This document shows positions 25,001-36,300 of a stretch of 64,000 nucleotides of DNA, piece by piece. The DNA is from JASDSY01 sp041441465 (GTDB lineage: Bacteria; Muiribacteriota; UBA9980): positions 1 to 64,000 of the forward strand of contig JASDSY010000018.1 in the NCBI GenBank assembly GCA_041441465.1, written 5' to 3'. The notes under the pieces are model-generated. The model did no database searches, was not told the origin of the DNA, and saw only the letters and a list, made by a program, of their open reading frames with translations. The position numbers were made by a program, and so were the translations under genes. How positions within the stretch are numbered: position 1 is the first letter of the stretch; each line of letters opens with the position of its first letter.

Positions 25001-28000
25001 AGATACTGTAAATCCAGGTTCTATTGAGGTTTCATGCAGCCCGTATATGACTTCGCCTCAGCTCATTACTTATACTACAAGCCCTGACAGCGTAGAATGG
25101 CCTGATTCGTCATCGGCCGGGTTTGAACTTAAGGAATCGGATAATGTTACTTCGGCTAAAGAAGGCGTGGTAAAAGTATATGCAAGATACAACAGTCCGT
25201 ACGGCGAAACTACTGAAGTTGTTTCGGCAGCCGCTGTGCTGGATATGGCGACTCCTGAAGTGAGCCTTAATAAAGTCGGTGATTCTGAATACGCCGATTA
25301 TATTAAAGGAAATTTTGCCAATACCATTTATACCGGCATCGGAAATTATAATGTCGACCTGACTCTTGATTATAGAAATAATTTTAATGCTCTTGCCGTA
25401 AATTCGACGGGAATTAACAGCCCTGCCGGCATAGCTACTGATTCAGATTCTGTCTATGTGGCTAATGCGGCGACACTTTATAAACTCGACGCGGTAACAT
25501 TGAATGTAATTAAAACTAAATCAGGTTTCGGTGAATTGTGCGGTATAGAAGTCGACGAAAATTATGTATATGTTACTGATAAAACTATGCATGTTTTATA
25601 CAGGCTTGATAAAAATACTCTTGCCCAAACGGCTAAATTTGGTACTTCCGGAGTAGCAGGCACAGTTTCCGATACCGATAAGCTGAATACTCCAACCGAT
25701 ATAGCTATTGATCCCGGTCGTAATACCATTTATATTAACGACAGCGGCAGCGAAAGAATCATGAAAATAAATCTTAACGGTCTTTCTTATGTTACAAAGC
25801 AAAATTACGCATTTTTTGGAACGGGTTTTGAAAGTATTACCGGTATCGCGGCAAGCGACGATGCAATATTTATTTCTAACCAGAATACTCATCTTATCGG
25901 TAAATTTGATTCTAAGTTCGTTCTTGGATCGCCGATGGAAATCGTCGGTGAAAATAATACTCCGGGTACTGACGAAGTTCATTTTAATGTTCCGAAATAT
26001 TTAAGCCAGGATGATTGTTCGGTCTATGTGGCTGATTCCGGTAACAATAGAGTAATGAAATTTAGCTATGATTTGAAGTATATTAATTCATTCGGTGTTA
26101 TCGGTAATAATTCGAATAAGGCTTCGACACTTAATAATCCTCAGGGCGTATGCGGTTACATGGATAAAATTTATATTTCTGATAAAGGTAATCAGCGTAT
26201 AATATCTATCGGAAAGGTTAATGATGAATATGTTCTTGACAGCTATCTCGGCGCATTAGACGGTTCATCATCCCCGGCCGGCAACAATAAGCAGGATTCG
26301 CCTTACAGGCTAAACAGGCCGCAGGGCATGGTTTCTGATATGGAATATGCTTATTTTGCTGACAGCGAAAATCACAGGATACTGAAGTTAAATATAACAA
26401 CTATGAAAGTAGAAAGGCAATTTGGCATTACCGGTGTAAGCGGCGCCGATAACTTGCATCTAAATAAACCTTCAGCCGTCGGCGTTATTTTCGGTCAAAA
26501 TACTTCTTCGTATGTTTTTGTTTCGGATAATGTCAATAAACGTTTGATAAAACTCAAAAATAAATTTGGTGCATTAGAATACGTTGCTGATGACAAGACC
26601 GTTAATGCAGGTATCAATTTAACATCGCCTGCTGGAATTTGTACAGACGGCTCATCCGATTCTGCAAGTAAAATATATGTTGCTGACGGTAATGGCATTG
26701 CGGTTTATAACCTTGGCGACTTGAAATTTAATTCAAAAATCAATTCAGTCGCTGGAAATAATTTTGTAAATGTAACTGATATTAAATATGACGGAAGTAA
26801 TTTTTATATTACAGATTCCGGTACGGATAATCATCAATTATATAAAGTAAAAGGTTCTTTGGCAGCACCTGTATCGGTTTCGAAATATAATTTGAATGGT
26901 CAAACGCTTTCTAAAGCGCTGGCAAGCGGTGTTTGTTACGGCCTTAATTCCCCGGCCGCGGTTTCAATTTCGACTTCCGGTGAATTATTTGTGGCAGATA
27001 CCGGAAATCACAGGATATTAAAGCTTGATAATACGTTAAATTATAAATCGACGTTAGGGCTTTCTGAAATTAACGGAAACGGCACTACACCTGTAACTTT
27101 AAATAAACCTATAGGCGTTACGGTTTTAAATAATATGGCGTCAAAATATGTTCTTGTTGCTGATACTTATAACAACCGCATTTTGAAAGTAAAATTTAAT
27201 ACAAGTAAGTATGCTGATTATGGCGAGTATTATTCACGCGTAATCGATCTTGGAAATTATGTTGTGCCTATTTCAACGGGCGCTGAAGGCACCGGGCTCA
27301 GTATAGAAAACTTATATTCACATTATGATTTCTCTTCGACAAGCGGCATAGAGTTATATGTTAGAACTGCTCCTGAACGCGGTGACGGTCATTATGATGG
27401 CCGTGAGTGGTCAGAATGGCAGCAATTCAAATTACCGTCTCTGGAACTTGTCGATCTTTTGAATACATTTATAAACAGAAGAACATTGACCGACCATCAA
27501 TATGTTCAGTATAAGATCGTTTTAGCGACTGAAGATGCAGAACAAACTCCTCGCTTTAAGAGAACTCTGGTTAAATATAAAAGGAATTACGAGGGTGATT
27601 TCGCTACAAGCGCAACTGTAAAAGATGACGGTTATTATATAACTCCGCCATTTATAACAATTGATCATAATGACCATCTTGGCAATCTTAAGTATAAATG
27701 GAATACAGGAACATATCAGGATGTTCTAAATTCTTCAACTCAAGTTATGGAAGGTAATAATTTATTGAGTTATTACGCAAATGACTGGTTGAACAATTTT
27801 TCAACTCCAAATCCTGGAACATTTAGATATTATCGAGATACCGTGCCGCCTGTAAGGCCTTCGATTAAAGTAGTCGAAACGATACCTGTAAGTTCCGGAA
27901 AAGTAACGCTTGATTTATCAGGCGTTATAGATGCCAATAAGATGATTTTATCTGAAAAAGATGATTTTTCAACTGGAACGTGGGAAAATTATGTCGCGAC

Positions 28001-31000
28001 AAAATTATATAACTTAGAACCTATATCGGCTGGCACGACTGAAGTAAGTGACGGCGTTAAGAAAATTTACGCTAAATTTAAAGATAATGCCGGCCAGGAA
28101 ACTTTGAAAGTTATGGATATCGTGCGTAAAAAATCTTCGCAATCAGCTCCTATCGCTAAGATTAAATCGTATGAACATGGCGGCTATTATGACTTTATGA
28201 GAGGCACTACAAATGAAACGCAGCTTGATAAATACGGCTATCTAACATTGTCATACGATGACTACGGTTTGATTTCATCATTGGGTTCTAATTACATGAA
28301 TAATCCAGGCGGCATCGCTGTACGCTATAATCCTGATCAGGAACAATTTGAAATATTTGTCGCTAATAGAGGAAATCATACTATAAGTAAGTTCATTTCT
28401 ACAGTTGCGCAGCCTAATACTATAACATGGGCTGTTAATTATGGAGTTGACGGAGTAGCAGGTTCTGATGAGGTGCATTTTGATACTCCGACCGATGTAA
28501 TGTGTGATGGAACTTATGTTTATGTTGTTGATTCTAAAAACCATAGAGTTGTTAAATTATTGAATAAATCAATGCCTATTCATAATTTGACATATTTATG
28601 CCAGTTCGGTGTCTCAAGTTTTTCGGGCGCCGGTACTGATCATTTAAATACTCCGTATTCGATAACATATTCCAATGGCTTTATTTATATTGCTGACAGC
28701 GGTAATAACAGAATAGTGCAGCTGCTTTCACAAAATATGCAGTATTTACAATCTATTACGACTGCCGCAGGCATGAAAGGTATTGCCACCGATGGTTATT
28801 ACTTGTATTACATAGTGGGCAAAGAAGTATATAGAAAAACATTAAATAACTTGGGAGCTGCTGCTGTAACGTATAGCGGCAGTTCGGCATCTTCGAAATA
28901 TCCGCTCGATAAGCCGGATTACATTTCCGCTGACGGTTTGAATGTATATATTTCTGATTCAGGGCTTAAGAGAATTATAAATACAGATGTAGATTTCAAC
29001 TATAAATCCACTTATGATAAGAATATTGTCGGATTCAGCGGATTAGCGTCAAATACAAATAATAAGACGACATATTTGTTCGCGGTTGACAGCGTTAACA
29101 ATACAATTTACAAGTTAAATGCCCTGGATAATTTTTACAGGACAAGCGGCACTTATCTTTCCGAAATAATTGATCTTGGTTCTCATATCAGGCGAATCGG
29201 CAGAGTATTTTATTCATCTGAATCTAACGTTAATACTTCGATCAAACTTGAAGTAAAAGTTTATCCCGATGTTATTGTTAATGGCAAGCATACTCCTGAT
29301 TCGGCAAACGCTTCAAACTGGGTTCCGATAACTGAATCTGGAGCGGAATTTACAGAAAACGGCATACTGCCGTCTCAGCCGAACTCAACTACCGGATTTG
29401 CCGGTCAGTTTAAATATTTTATTCAATATAAAGTTACAATGACCAACAGCAACCAGCAATATACACCTATATTCAAGGGGTTTAGCGTCGAGTTTATAAG
29501 ACAGGGCGACGGTTTGTCATCTCTGCCAAATATTTACCCTAATGCTTCAAATAACTGGGAAGGATGGTATATTACCCCGCCTGCTTATACAGTTTCGGCA
29601 CAGGAATGGTATGAAGTCCAGATAACTTTAAAGAATAACTTAAATCCGGCTAAAACATTTACATTTAAAACCAATCAGGGCGATAGCATACCTGTTATTA
29701 CTACAACTGCCATGTCGGCAAAATGGCCGGATATGGTTTTAGGCGAAGGAACAAATTCAGTTACGACATGGGCGAAAGATATTTCAGGCAACGCTACATT
29801 CGGCGAAACTGCCGAAATTTGTTATGACGCCAAGGCGCCTCAAAATCCTAGAATTATATTAACAAGCCCTAATACTTACAATGCTAAGAATAAGTATTAT
29901 TACCTGACTAATCCTTCGTCTGGAGCTTTAACCCTCAATTTTGACCTCAAAATTGACGATGATGACGGATTGGCAAGAAGAGTAATTTATTCAAGCAAAA
30001 TGGTTGACATGACTAAATCTGTTTCGGATCCGGCTTGGAAAGAAATGACAACGATTGACGGCGCCGACAGGGTGCTTTCAATTTCAGGTTATGCGTATAA
30101 AGAAGGACTTAATACTATATATGCTAAATTCTGCGATCAGGCTGGCAATTTATCTAAAATGATTTATATTAACGTATTCGTAGATACTGTGCCGCCTAAG
30201 TCATATCTTGACAGATTGGTTCAGATATCAGCCGAGCAATTTTCTGCCGGAAATAATTCGACTGACGGCGTTGAAATTGTTAATGATAATGTAACTTTTG
30301 CAAAATGGTTATATAACGGTTCAATTTCTTATTCGCCGGATATTCCTTCATACGTTTCGGCTGACAGTAAGTATGTTTATGCATCATATTATAATACCGG
30401 CGCAACCGAAGGATACATTAATATAATCAGTAAAAACTTCATTGATAAAAAGACTGCGAAGAATAAATTTATTATTGTAAATAGCGACGGCAGCACAAGT
30501 GAAGTTAAATTAAAACAGCCGGTCAGCGTAATATCGGCTAATGATAAGTTATTTATATTGGACAAGAAGTTAAATGCTCTGATAAGAGTTAATCTTGATA
30601 AAACTACCATAGATGCAAGTAAAGTCATCGGCGATACTATTGAAGTTGTATTTGGCAAAATCGGCGTTGCGGCAAGCGAAAGCACGGGATTGAATGAGCC
30701 TTCGGGTATGGCAATCTCAGGCAATGATGTTTACATTGCTGATACCAAAAATAATAGAGTCGTTAAAACCAACATAAATCTTAATATGTTAATAGGTCAG
30801 TACGGATCGCTTGTAAATAGTATAATTAAAGAACCTATAGCGGTAGCCGTTGATTCTAATAATTTTTATGTGGCTGAACGCGGTATAAGCGGCCAGAATC
30901 GTGTTGTTATATTAGATAAATCATTAAATGAAGTTCAATCATTTGACTCTATCGGCGGTGCCGCAATATCTAACCTGCTTACGATTACCGTTGATGGAAA

Positions 31001-33249
31001 TTACATTTATGTAGCGCATAATGGCGCCGGCAGTAAGATATCTAAAATTCAAATTTACCCTAATATTGAATTAGTAACGACTCTTGAAAAATTTACCGAT
31101 CCTTTGAATAAGCCGACACCAAATGATTTTAACCTTATCAGCGGCTTATATTCGGATGGCGAAGATATTTATATAGCCGAAGAAGGATATAAACGTATTA
31201 TCAGGACATCTTCCGTATTATGGAAAAATAAAGGCAAATTTGGCGTTGAAGGCATATCTGGTATTGATTCATCACACTTATGGGAACCGACGGCTTTATG
31301 TGCCGATGCTTCTAATATTTATGTTGTTAATAGGCATGATACTAAAGGCGGCGTAGTTTATAAATTAAAAGGAAATATGACCTATGACAGGCAGAGCGAT
31401 GACCCGCTCGGTGCAAAACCGACAGGCATAACTGCGACCAAGGATTATGTTTATATCGTAAACCCAGGCTCGTCAACTAAAAAACTTTTAAGATGGCCTA
31501 AAGATATTTTGCCTGGAACATATTATACGGTTGAGCCGAATGAAATACATTCGAATATTACTAACCCTATTGATATTTATTCGTATTATGATTCGGATAA
31601 AAAAGCTTACTACATTTATATTGTTAACTACAGCCCTGAAGTGCCGACCAATAACGGTATTTATAAATGCGAGGAAAAAGGCGGCAAACTTGTATTGTCC
31701 GCAGATAACCCTATCTCCAAGTATGATATATTTAAAGATGTCGCTTATCCGGTTGCAGTTGCGGTTGACCGCGATGGTGTTACGGCGCTGCTTGATGATT
31801 TTACATTGCTCAAGTTGAGGCCGGATATGCAGTCGGTATTAAATATTGGCGGACGTGACGTGAAATTTGGCGTTTCCGGCGTTACAGGAAGCGATGATAC
31901 TCATATTAACACGGTTCCTAATAAGAATGTTAATTCAGGAAATCTTGAGTACTCCAAATTATATACTACCGGCGATCGCATATATCTAACCGATACTAAA
32001 AATAACAGAATTATAAAATTTGACGCCTATTTAAATTATAAGGGCCAGTATAATCTAGACAGCATGCCTTCTGGTATCGGCTGCTTAAACGGCGATATTG
32101 TTGTTTCGCTTACGAACCGTCATATTGTTTTAAGAACCGGCGGTGATGCAGGTGTATATCTGTCAGATTGGCTTAATTTCGGGTCACATATTAATTCAAT
32201 TCCGTTATTTTATTACGATGGTGAAATCCCTGACGGATCAGGAGTAAATGTTGAAGTCGTAATGGCGCCTTCGGATAATTCAGGAGCTGTTTCGGAAATT
32301 GCCGCTTCGGCTACTGAAAGTGTGGTCTTATCTAACTTGACCGGCTCGCAGGTAACTACTCCGGTTAACCATGTAAAACCAGAGGATAACCAATATTTAC
32401 GCTATAAACTTTCACTGAACGCTAATTCGTCGGCTACGCTTCCTAAATTCAGCAAAATTGACTTTAATTATGTGAAAGCGGCTGATGGTAATCAGGATAT
32501 TACTTTAAGCCCGACTACCGGTATGGGATATTTTAAGAGTTTCCCTAAAATATCTCTTGGTATGAGTGAAAAAGGTACAATTTATTACAGATGGCTCGAT
32601 GAATCTATGAACGCTATTACTCCTGCAGAAGGAGCCGGTACCGGTGTAGGCAATAATTTTAATATTTACAATTGGAATAGTGTCGTTACTATTCCGGAAA
32701 CCGGCGGCAAACAAAAAGACGGATTATATGTATTGCAGTATTACTCAAAAGATTTTATCGGCAATACTGAATCTATTAACAAGTATAAGTATAGAATCGA
32801 TACTACGCCTCCTAAGATAATAGGCGGTAAGGCATTAAACGAAGGCGTGCTTGGTTATTCATTTAATAAAAAAGCAGGGCTTCTTGAATTATATGTTCAA
32901 TTGAGCCAGGCTACTGATACTATTGACGATTTTAAAAAATATGTTAAGGGGAAAATCAGAATAGTTTCGGCTTCGACCGCTTATGATTCAAATGCTGATT
33001 CGACGGCCGGCAATAATTTTAATCTTGAATATTATGAAGGGCCTAATGCGCCGTCCGGACAGGTGTGGTATAAAGCGTCATGGCGTATAAATCCGAATGA
33101 CTTTGTCCAGGAAGGCTCCGATTTCCAGATATACGCTTCGATGGCGGATCTTGCGGGTAATGAAGATAAAACATACGCATACGGTTATGCGAGTTCAAAA
33201 CCATTATTAACTTTGCAAATATATGGCGGCGCGCCGAATACTCAGCTGG
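7053..33249 (+). CDS. Giant secreted multidomain protein, N-terminal part (residues 1-8732)
   Basis: This is the first three quarters of one gene interrupted by the N gap. The start is ATG at 7053 with an AAGGGGGA SD (7037-7044). A signal peptide covers residues 1-29, ending in AYAQ. Domains in order, with approximate residues: FN3/Ig-like domains (150-450 and repeatedly later, marked by 'D.TAP' and 'D.AGN' motifs); PA14 (455-590); a 98-residue tandem repeat (807-1495) with divergent copies up to about 2316; Ig-like (1597-1916); a second PA14 (2810-2957); a carbohydrate-binding-like beta sandwich (3024-3206); TolB-like blades (4073-4116, 4733-4863); NHL blades (6113-6716, 7070-7360, 7760-8366); and five copies of a repeated two-domain module. 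No catalytic motif is evident. The make-up suggests an extracellular adhesive or structural protein. Function is inferred from domains only. Confidence 0.9.
8421..8818 (+). other. PA14 domain 1 of the giant protein
   Basis: The encoded segment (residues about 457-588) has the PA14 hallmarks: an 'NYYDS' first strand, 'INDDGVRLWLDD' in the core, and 'YHLRLDFYQATGQSIIRFWW' near the end. PA14 is a beta-barrel that often binds carbohydrate in adhesins and glycosidases. Confidence 0.75.
9471..11537 (+). repeat. Seven tandem 294-bp coding repeats (98 residues each)
   Basis: Units start at 9471 (303 bases), 9774, 10068, 10362, 10656, 10950 and 11244. Each encodes a domain of the form 'PVVTTVGYSLK...NGATQ...NNTIKIWQAD...LYTI.SPEGNES...DG..P'. 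Units 2-4 and 5-7 match pairwise (2 with 5, 3 with 6, 4 with 7), so an 882-base block of three units was duplicated. Divergent relatives continue at 11538-11810 and 13100-14010. Most base differences between paired units are at third codon positions. Confidence 0.9.
15480..15920 (+). other. PA14 domain 2 of the giant protein
   Basis: The encoded segment (residues about 2810-2957) contains 'LLGKYYTCG', 'YNFRIKTDDGVRFYFNDM' and 'WYKIKMVYFEGGGDANAILE', the strand order and DDGVR core expected for PA14. Confidence 0.75.
21250..21640 (+). other. TolB/PD40-like beta-propeller blades
   Basis: 'ISPDGSKVVYMADLNDNQYD' and 'PSWSPDGEKIVFLREVDEGD' are textbook TolB-like (PD40) blades. A related pair sits at 19270-19400 ('INRDGKYVVFEKR'). 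Too few blades are recognisable for a full propeller, so the remainder may be degenerate or contributed by neighbouring sequence. Confidence 0.6.
25390..27210 (+). other. NHL-repeat block 1, about 12 blades
   Basis: Twelve NHL-type blades can be read, such as 'FNVPKYL...VYVADSGNNRVMKF' and 'LNSPAAV...LFVADTGNHRILKL'. Twelve blades fit two six-bladed propellers. NHL propellers usually bind proteins or polymers. Confidence 0.8.
28265..29130 (+). other. NHL-repeat block 2, about 6 blades
   Basis: Six blades can be counted, for example 'FDTPTDVMCDGTYVYVVD' and 'LNTPYSITYSNGFIYIADSG'. This is enough for one six-bladed propeller. Confidence 0.75.
30330..32150 (+). other. NHL-repeat block 3, about 12 blades
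   Basis: About twelve blades are present, for example 'LNEPSGMAISGNDVYIADTK' and a 'YSKLYTTGDRIYLTDTKNN'-type blade near the end. Some blades are degenerate, so the count is approximate. Confidence 0.7.
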
Positions 33250-33349
33250 NNNNNNNNNNNNNNNNNNNNNNNNNNNNNNNNNNNNNNNNNNNNNNNNNNN
33301 NNNNNNNNNNNNNNNNNNNNNNNNNNNNNNNNNNNNNNNNNNNNNNNNN
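33250..33349. other. Assembly gap of 100 N with identical 55-base flanks
   Basis: Exactly 100 N separate two identical 55-base stretches, 33195-33249 and 33350-33404. An exact k-mer-length overlap is what two unmerged contigs from a de Bruijn assembler look like. Removing 33250-33404 (155 bases) puts the left frame (7053) and the right frame (33350) in register and joins them without a stop. The gap is therefore probably artificial and holds no missing sequence. Confidence 0.9.
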
Positions 33350-36300
33350 TCAAAACCATTATTAACTTTGCAAATATATGGCGGCGCGCCGAATACTCAG
33401 CTGGAACAAATTATTCATGCTACCCGTGCCGATTTTGCTAAAGGAAAATTAAAAGAAGTAAGCGTTGAAAAAGTTGGCAGTAAAGGTAACGTAAGGTTAA
33501 GAACCGACGCAGAATGGGGCGGCTTGCAGAAGGTTGAAAATACTATCGGCAGCCCTAATGGAATTGCTTATGACGGCACCTATGTTTATGTTGCCGATCT
33601 TATTACAAATAAGGTTTACAGGTTAGATGCCAGCATGAGTAAGATTACCGGAAACGAAACCGCAAACGGTCTTTTAGGAGTGCCAAAGGCGGTTGCTACC
33701 GACGGACAATTTGTTTATATTGCCGATTCTTCTAAAAATAAAATATTAAAAATGGACCTTGCATTAAAGAATTTATATGCTGAGTGTGATGCAACGATGC
33801 TTGCGGCAAGCGGTGTTATTGTTAATTCGCCTCAGTCTATAGCGGTTGATAATAAATATGTTTATTTTACTGATAAAAATAACCAGGTTGTCAGGTTGTT
33901 AAAAACATTAACATTCTCAAAGGTAATTAAAGACAATATTGACGGAACGCATGCACTGTCGGCCAATATGCTTCTTGCGGCTGACGGAACATATTTATAT
34001 GTCATGGATAGCATAAATTCAAAATTATTTGTATTAAGCCAGGAAATGACTTTTGTTTCCACCTTCGGAAGCGCTGGCGCCGGCAATGAAAACTTTAATG
34101 ATCCGCGCGGCATCGCTTGTGACGGTAATTACATTTATGTTACAGACAATGGTAATCATCGCGTAGTTAAACTTGAACTGGATGATAACGCTGCTATAGT
34201 TTACAAAGAGCAATTTATGGGCAGCGGCGCTAAAGACCCTGGTAATGTTATAACTGAAGCTGCGCTTTCTGAAATTACAGGCATTGCTACAGATGGCTTT
34301 TATACTTATTTCTGTATGCCGGCTAATAAACGAATGGTTTTAACCGGCGATGTCGCCAAGAAAGTTGAATGGAATAAGGTAGCCGAATATACAGGAACAA
34401 TAAACTTGCCGTCGGCAATTACATTCTCCGGCAACTATTTCTTCGTTGCAAGTCCTGGAAATAACAGTGTAATAATGCTTGACCCTGAGCTTAATTATTA
34501 TAAAACTTCTACGGCCGGCTTATATACCGGACCAAAAGATTTATTTTATAGTGAACAGGGATTATATGTTCTTGATAACAGTTCAATTAGTATTTCGAGC
34601 GATGAAGTCACGACTAGAACTCTTACTAAATCAATTGCCGGAAATGGCATAACTGGATACGATAATAGTTATATACTTGTGACTACTGCTTCAGGCATTA
34701 CTGCGCTTAATGCTTTTAATCTTAATACGATTACCGGTTTTACAGTTACCGGCCTTGCTACTGCATTATCTAATCCGGCTGGAATTACAACGGATGGTAA
34801 TGATGTTTACGTTTCGGATAACGGCAATAATCGTGTAGTGAAATTTAAGATAGTAAAAACGGCGGTTCCTAATCAGCTTGTTTACGTCAGCCAATATAAT
34901 GTCGGAATAACTTCGCCCAAAGGAATTTCAATAAGCTCGGATTTTGTTTATGTCGCCTGTGCCGGCAGTAACAAGGTTGTTAAATTAGATAAAAATTTAA
35001 ACTATGTCGCATCTTATCCTGATACGGGCACATTAAACACGCCGACCGGCGTTTATGCTTACGGTCAATATTGTTATATTGCCGACCGCGGAAGTAATAA
35101 AATCTATAAGACAGGTATAAATAAATTTGCAGGTGAAATAAAAGTTGATGATGATACTGCAAATGCCAAAACCGGTCATGCTAATAGTTCGATGGCTATA
35201 TTAACAAGCAGTGAAGGCGTAAGTACTCCAGTAGTTTTTTATTCTAAAGGCGGATCAATATATTGCAGTAAATCTAAAGATGAAGACGGCACTGAATTTG
35301 ATACACCGACAGTTTTGTATGGCGGCGATACATTTGCGGTATCGTTTATCGGCGATAAAATTTATATAGCTTATGTTGATAACAGCTATGCCGTTAAATT
35401 TGGTATGATTGATTCTACTTTGAATAAGAGTAACTTCGTTGATGTGAGTGCGGATAAATCCGATGCGCCTTCAATTACCGTTGATAAGGATGGAATTGTT
35501 TATATCGCTTGGATTTATAAAGACGGCACAAATTATTCTAAAGTTCAGTATAAAAAATCAAAAACAGCGGTTAAATCAATTGCCGATGTAAAAGCCGATC
35601 TCTTCTCGGAAAATGCAAAAGATTTTGGCAATACTCAAACTAATGGTAATAATTATGATATTTCAATTGCTGCTGAAAAAGGCGATGCAGATACCGGCGG
35701 CAAACGTATTCATGCAGTATGGACATATAAAGATGTAACTTCTGGAAGCAAGTTTGTGGAATATGGTAACGGCGATTTTACTAACTTGATTAACAGGGTT
35801 TCGACTCTCGATACGTTTAAAAACGATTTATATGATCCAATGCCTTGCGTTGCTACTGGAACAGGCCAGCAGGTTCACGTCGCCTGGGCCGGTGAGGGAA
35901 TTGCTTCTGATATAAAATATAAATCGTCAACTAACGGCGGCGATACTTTTGAAAGTACGAGAATAATTAACAGCACTAATACCGGTTATCAAAAACGTCC
36001 TTCGATTACTATAGGCATGGATCAATACGGAAAAGACGTAATTCTTGTTATGTGGGAATCTGGAACGAATATCGGTTCGAATGATGAGGATGTATATTTT
36101 AGTAAATCTTCGTCAGGCGCTACATTTGAACCAAATTACAAGGTTAATAATAAAATTTCTACCGGTGCGCAAGTAAGGCCGTCAATAGTTTCGACGCCTG
36201 ACGGTTTGATAAGTTTTGCCGCCTGGACTGATTATTCGAAAGGTCTTGGTAATGGCGATATTTATTGCGCAAGATTTACCGATGTTTCAATTTACTCGCT

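Noticed and set aside
33250..33349. A real frameshift or premature stop in the giant gene
   Set aside because: The left ORF stops (QNHY, stop) only because translation continues through 100 N plus the duplicated 55 bases. The stop vanishes when the overlap is merged.
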